Source of the DNA: Sodiomyces alkalinus F11
Taxonomy: Eukaryota > Ascomycota > Sordariomycetes > Glomerellales > Plectosphaerellaceae
Length of the DNA stretch: 64,000 nt
Assembly: GCF_003711515.1 (NCBI RefSeq)
Contig: NW_021167081.1
Location: forward strand, 744,001 to 808,000
Direction: 5' to 3'
How positions within the stretch are numbered: position 1 is the stretch's first letter; every line of letters begins with the position of its first letter. The translations under genes and the position numbers were made by a program. The notes beneath the pieces are model-generated. The model was given only the letters and a program-made list of their open reading frames with translations. It was not told the DNA's origin and made no database searches. Shown piece by piece: positions 60,241-64,000 of this stretch.

Positions 60241-62663
60241 AATCCGCAATGGCAGAGCGATCCCGGATCATCAGCGATAATCCCATCGGCAACGGTCTTG
60301 CTGATTTCCACGCAGAATTCAACTCGATCTGCGACGAGAAGAACGTGCCCCGCACTCCGGACGCGCTGGGCCAACTTGACCAAGAGAGTAGGAAAAATCG
60401 CCCGACCTCGCTCTATCATACACTTCTAACTAAATATGGTGCAGATCTCCGAAATCTTGTCCTTACCCTTCTTTCGGCGCTACAGTTCTTTCCCGCCTCC
60501 CGTCTGCTTCACTCCGGCGGTATAGGCAAAAATCTCCGCGGTGACATTATAAGACTCCAATCCGCGGTCGTTTCTGACGACTTCCGCTTCGACTTCGACC
60601 GCTTCAACCGTCTGCTGAATGCAGCCCTCGCCGATGATCTAGACGATGCCCTTGTCTGGGATCAGGTCAACCGCGCCGTCACCGAGCCCACCCCGCCGCC
60701 CCGGCCAATGCCATCTTCCCTCCAGCAAACCCCATGGCTACACAACACGGGCAGTTTTGCCAACTCCTCGGAATGCCGCCAAGATGTGGACAGGGTCCTT
60801 AGGTCGGAGCTTGGTCCTCTCTACGTCGGGCTTCCTCGCTTCCGCGAAGCCTTTTTTGGACGCGTGGCGGGCCTACATGCAGCATCCGAGGCTGTCTTGA
60901 AGAAGTGCACGCAAGGCAGTAATCCACTCTTGAGCAGCGAAGGGTGGCGCGGATGGCCGGCAGGGGCAAAAGAGGGCGACGTGCTGGCCTGGTTTGACGA
61001 CATTCTCGCGAAGCTGGATGCATTTGCAGAAGACCACAGACCGACCCCAACGCGCCGACGAAGACCACTCGCACAGCCTAATAAGCCGATCCAGGGTTCA
61101 ACCGGAGAGCGGAAGCTAGACGTCGGCTTGGTGGACGACCCCGACGCCGGAAAAGATTCTCGATGCCGCTGGTCGCAGATTCTGGTGCCTGGAGAGCTGA
61201 AGAGGAACCCGTCTGCCGACAGAGCCTCAAAGGCGTGGCTTGATCTGGGGAGGTACGCAAGAGAAGTGCTCGCAGCCCAAGACACCCGCCGCTTTGTCTT
61301 GGGCTTCACTCTCTGCGGGCCTCTGATGAGATTGTGGGAGTTTGACCGGCTGGGTGGGATCGCATCCGAGAAGTTCGACATCAACGAGGATGGGCTGCAG
61401 TTTGTATCCACGATTCTCGGGTTTCTGTGGATGAGCGAAGAGGAGCTTGGCTTCGATCCTACAGTCGTCACGGTAGAGGGCCAGCGGTTCGTTATAATCG
61501 AACGAGACGACCGGACAGAGCGTCTCGTCATCGACAAGCTAATGGCCCGTGCACCTTGCATCGCCGGCCGCGCGACCACTTGCTGGAGAGCGCATCGCGA
61601 AGAAGACCCACAAGTACGACTCGTTATCAAGGATTCGTGGCAGTACACGGAGCGCGAGGAAGAAGGGGAGCTGCTTCAAGAGGCAACTGAAAAGGGCGTG
61701 GTTAACGTGGCCCGCTACTACCACCACGAAACTGTTCAGGTGCACGGCACAGATGATGATACTCGGACCAACGTTCGCGGAGGGCTAGACATCACAACAG
61801 CTACAAACTACCGGCCGGAACGCTCGATGCCGCCGCCAAGTACAATCGCGTCTGGGGCTTCACGGAGAACTCGCAGCAGCAGCACTGCTGGCAGGAAACG
61901 ATCATCCAGCCAAATTAGCGCCGCACTGCCCCCCAGCAAGCGATCCTGTTCCACATCTTCAACAAAGGCTGGCAATGACGCACTATTGAATCGGGTGCAT
62001 CGGCGTGTCGTTCTCCGTGACTATGGAGAGCCCATCTACAAAGCAAGCTCTCGGTCGGCTCTCCTTGCGGCGCTGGAGGGTTGCATTAAGGGACACGAGT
62101 CCTTGCTCGAGGCTGGCTTCCTTCATCGGGACATCTCGGTCAATAATCTGATGATCAACGAGGATGACAACAACCACTCCTTATTTTCTTTCTTGATCGA
62201 TCTCGACCTCGCCGTAAGACAGCCACGAGAGGGCGCGTCCGGAGTAAAGGGCAAGACCGGTACGCGAGCATTCATGGCAATCGGGGCGCTTCTCGGCGAG
62301 CAGCATTCTTTCATGCACGACCTCGAGTCGTTTTTCTGGGTCCTGTTCTGGATATGCATCCATTACAAAGGGCCAGGTGAGGATACAGTCGTTCCGCGGT
62401 TTGAGAAGTGGAACTACGTTGATACAAAGGAGCTAGCAGAGCTGAAGAAAGGGCAAGTATCCCATGAAGGCGACTTTATTAGAACCGCTGAAGAGAACTT
62501 CACGCCATACTACCAGCCATTGATACCTTGGGTTAACAGACTGCGGAAAGCGGTATTTCCGAATGGTGGGAGATGGGAAGGAAAGGAGATAGGATTGTAT
62601 GCTCGGATGAGGGAAATCATTAGAGAAGCCCGCAAGGATCAGAAGGTATCGGCGGAGACATAG
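60237..62663 (+). CDS. FunK1-type fungal protein kinase-like protein
   Basis: The frame is open from 59997 to 62663, but its first ATG is at 60237. The real start may lie further upstream in a spliced exon, so the 5' end is provisional. From 60237 the product is 808 aa, or 789 aa if the intron-like segment 60388-60444 (gtagga, CTAAC branch, tgcag) is removed, which keeps the frame. The C-terminal half is a FunK1 domain. It shows GFLHRDISVNNLMI (catalytic loop), LIDLDLAV in place of canonical DFG, GTRAFMAIGAL (activation segment), and HDLESFFWVLFWICIHYKG. A conserved N-terminal part reads RFVLGFTLCGPLMRLWEFDR. A Ser/Arg-rich insert near 61830-61970 interrupts the N-lobe. FunK1 proteins are expanded in many fungi; their substrates are largely unknown. 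The N-terminus carries the tandem module described separately. Confidence 0.82.
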   Translation: MQSAMAERSRIISDNPIGNGLADFHAEFNSICDEKNVPRTPDALGQLDQESRKNRPTSLYHTLLTKYGADLRNLVLTLLSALQFFPASRLLHSGGIGKNLRGDIIRLQSAVVSDDFRFDFDRFNRLLNAALADDLDDALVWDQVNRAVTEPTPPPRPMPSSLQQTPWLHNTGSFANSSECRQDVDRVLRSELGPLYVGLPRFREAFFGRVAGLHAASEAVLKKCTQGSNPLLSSEGWRGWPAGAKEGDVLAWFDDILAKLDAFAEDHRPTPTRRRRPLAQPNKPIQGSTGERKLDVGLVDDPDAGKDSRCRWSQILVPGELKRNPSADRASKAWLDLGRYAREVLAAQDTRRFVLGFTLCGPLMRLWEFDRLGGIASEKFDINEDGLQFVSTILGFLWMSEEELGFDPTVVTVEGQRFVIIERDDRTERLVIDKLMARAPCIAGRATTCWRAHREEDPQVRLVIKDSWQYTEREEEGELLQEATEKGVVNVARYYHHETVQVHGTDDDTRTNVRGGLDITTATNYRPERSMPPPSTIASGASRRTRSSSTAGRKRSSSQISAALPPSKRSCSTSSTKAGNDALLNRVHRRVVLRDYGEPIYKASSRSALLAALEGCIKGHESLLEAGFLHRDISVNNLMINEDDNNHSLFSFLIDLDLAVRQPREGASGVKGKTGTRAFMAIGALLGEQHSFMHDLESFFWVLFWICIHYKGPGEDTVVPRFEKWNYVDTKELAELKKGQVSHEGDFIRTAEENFTPYYQPLIPWVNRLRKAVFPNGGRWEGKEIGLYARMREIIREARKDQKVSAET
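60241..60680 (+). repeat. FunK1 N-terminal module, copy 2
   Basis: The second unit of the 441-nt tandem duplication. FDRIKHLLNAALAGHPDDTL (end of copy 1) and FDRFNRLLNAALADDLDDAL (end of copy 2) are nearly identical, followed by IWDQIYHAV and VWDQVNRAV. At the DNA level the block CTGAATGCAGCCCTCGCCG is repeated exactly at 60171 and 60612. Confidence 0.8.
60388..60444 (+). other. probable 57-nt in-frame intron in FunK1 gene
   Basis: The segment begins gtagga, contains TTCTAAC as a branch-site-like sequence, and ends ggtgcag. Its length is a multiple of three and it has no in-frame stop, so the reading frame survives with or without splicing. The matching place in copy 1 also looks like an intron, which supports it. 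Confidence 0.55.
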
Positions 62664-63705
62664 CCTTGCGTGTAATCGGAATAAATGCAGCCGACTTTCA
62701 CCCTGCGGCATCAACGGAGGTATTCGGGGACTGAAACTTCCCCAGTCTATCTTTGTCTATAGTCTCTTGCTCAGCGCCGTAAAAGCCTCCGCCGCACACA
62801 ACTAAAAGCCCTAACGATTGCTGCTGCCCCAGCCCACCTTCCAGGCCGAGACCTCTCCTCCCTTCCTCTATTTTTTCTTTCTTTTTTTCTTCTCCTGGAG
62901 GCGGCGTCGCCCTCGACAAATGCCCCCGGGCCGCGAGCCACCACTCCTCCCCATCGCCCTCGCCGCGAGGTCCCTTTCTGTCCCACAGCGTCCCCACTAC
63001 GGTCGGGCAGTCAGCCATTAGGCAGCTCCACACAGGCCGTGCGTGTCGAAGCCGCCCACGTCCCGCCAGCGACGCCAAGCTGGACCCTAAGCAGCACCGC
63101 GGCCCGGCAACCGCCCTTGAACGGCAGCAAAAAGCCAGGTGACCAAGCCTGCTGCGATGTATCGTGGATCAGCGACACGGTCTTTTGTTTCCGAGTCTTC
63201 GCATTGGCCGGGTTACGTAGCGGCTCTGCGATGCTCGGATTGACCCGCCGCAGTACGCTAGACTTAGGTATAATCTTGCTACGGTACATAGGTCGGTTCG
63301 GAGTTCTATCATGGACCCACTGTCTAGAGGCCCTGGAGTAAAACCGTCGCGTCGTCACTGTGCTCCCCATGAGATAACAAGAGACCGGAAAGGCCGGACA
63401 TTTCAACACCCAACTCCTAGGGATACGACCCCGAACATGCACGATGCACAGTCATACCTGCTTTAGAAAGAATTGCTAGTAGCTCTGTTACATTAGGTGG
63501 GTATCTTCCAAGGCGACTCGAGATGCCGAATCCTCCAACGCCGTTAGTCCATGCATAGTACCAAAGATTCCCGCTCCCGACTCCCAATTGATGCACAAGT
63601 TGTCCTCCTAAGAATCAGGCAAATCACGGACGTTAGTCGGTTTCCCTTCGGTTCCAAATCAATCGCACCAATAACGCCATCCTCGTACGTACCAGCACAA
63701 CGTCT
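62664..63705. other. convergent spacer, about 1.0 kb
   Basis: This stretch lies between the FunK1 stop and the stop of the truncated SRPBCC-like gene. Minus-strand open frames (62698-63078, 63011-63442) have no recognisable sequence. A pyrimidine tract is present at 62850-62900. No RNA gene was seen. Confidence 0.55.
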
Positions 63706-64000
63706 TCAACCGACTTGGGGTCGGCGTTTATCTCTCTCTGCTTCCTCGGACGCCTTCTTCAGACCGTCCATCCAGCGACGAAAGCCCGATTTGAGTTGCG
63801 ACTGCATGAAGTTGTAGATGTAGTAGGCAAGAACACCGCCGAAGGTCTCCCAGCTGCGATACTCGGTCGTAGTAGCCTGGCCGCCGTCCTTGGCCGGCAC
63901 CTCGAGGAACTCTTGGACGCGCTCGCCACGCAGCAGCCATACGCGGGAATCGCTCACCCTCCACGCAACACGGTACCCCGTTCTTCCGTCCTCCTCGAAG
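63706..64000 (-). CDS. SRPBCC/polyketide-cyclase-like protein, C-terminal part only
   Basis: The minus-strand frame is open from the window edge (64000) to a stop at 63706, giving about 97 residues of the C-terminus. The visible part reads TGYRVAWRVSDSRVWLLRGE, RVQEFLEVPAKDGGQ, then YRSWETFGGVLAYYIYNFMQ, followed by a helix (LKSGFRRWMDGLKKASEEAE). The Y-x-x-WE-x-x-GG-x-L-A-Y pattern followed by a long C-terminal helix resembles fungal SRPBCC (START-like, polyketide_cyc2) proteins, which bind hydrophobic ligands. The N-terminus lies beyond the window. The family call is tentative. Confidence 0.55.
   Translation of the reverse strand, partial: FEEDGRTGYRVAWRVSDSRVWLLRGERVQEFLEVPAKDGGQATTTEYRSWETFGGVLAYYIYNFMQSQLKSGFRRWMDGLKKASEEAERDKRRPQVG

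Overview
This 64 kb window is nuclear DNA from a filamentous ascomycete, most likely a Sordariomycete. The genes are GC-rich with small GT-AG introns (about 55-280 nt) and long intergenic spacers. The gene set is typically fungal: class IV chitin synthase, GH17 cell-wall glucanase-like protein, Zn2Cys6 regulator, FunK1 kinase and D-amino-acid oxidase. One isolated 119-nt 5S rRNA gene lies between protein genes, and its sequence is very close to the dispersed 5S genes of Neurospora. I see no operons, CRISPR arrays, tRNA genes or intact transposons.

Layout: 276-3872 (-) EDEM-like GH47 protein for ER glycoprotein quality control; 7661-10054 (-) Q/N/H-rich nuclear protein with two Myb/SANT-like modules; 10055-19292 a 9.2 kb stretch with no credible gene; 19293-21916 (-) Zn2Cys6 transcription factor; 24289-25836 (+) mitochondrial threonyl-tRNA synthetase; 26270-26928 (-) small INO4-like bHLH protein; 27370-28218 (+) Maf nucleotide pyrophosphatase; 29029-29997 (+) UTP11; 30347-32284 (-) conserved-looking protein of unknown role; 34201-35509 (+) D-amino-acid oxidase with a peroxisomal tail; 36006-36700 (-) CMC1; 39137-42960 (+) class IV chitin synthase; 45822-47866 (+) WD40 protein; 48748-48866 (-) 5S rRNA; 49647-51360 (-) GH17 cell-wall protein; 54675-59392 (-) VPS10 sorting receptor; about 60237-62663 (+) FunK1 kinase; 63706-64000 (-) end of an SRPBCC-like gene that runs off the window.

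The genes do not form one pathway. Most are single-copy housekeeping functions: secretory pathway (EDEM, VPS10), cell wall (chitin synthase, GH17), mitochondria (ThrRS, CMC1), ribosome biogenesis (UTP11, 5S rRNA) and regulators. Exon joins were worked out by hand from splice signals and reading-frame continuity. Multi-exon models close in frame except for the 5' end of the FunK1 gene.

The points most worth a second look are these. The FunK1 N-terminus is a tandem array of a 441-nt module in which one intron acceptor has apparently moved and a later indel restores the frame. Two unlinked poly(A) tracts are preceded by nearly the same 12 bases, suggesting a short retroposed element. A family of short GGTACC-centred and GGAGTAC-type words is confined to spacers. 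The 9.2 kb spacer upstream of the Myb/SANT-like gene includes a strong G-quadruplex-type tract. I found no clear evidence for a new multi-gene system.
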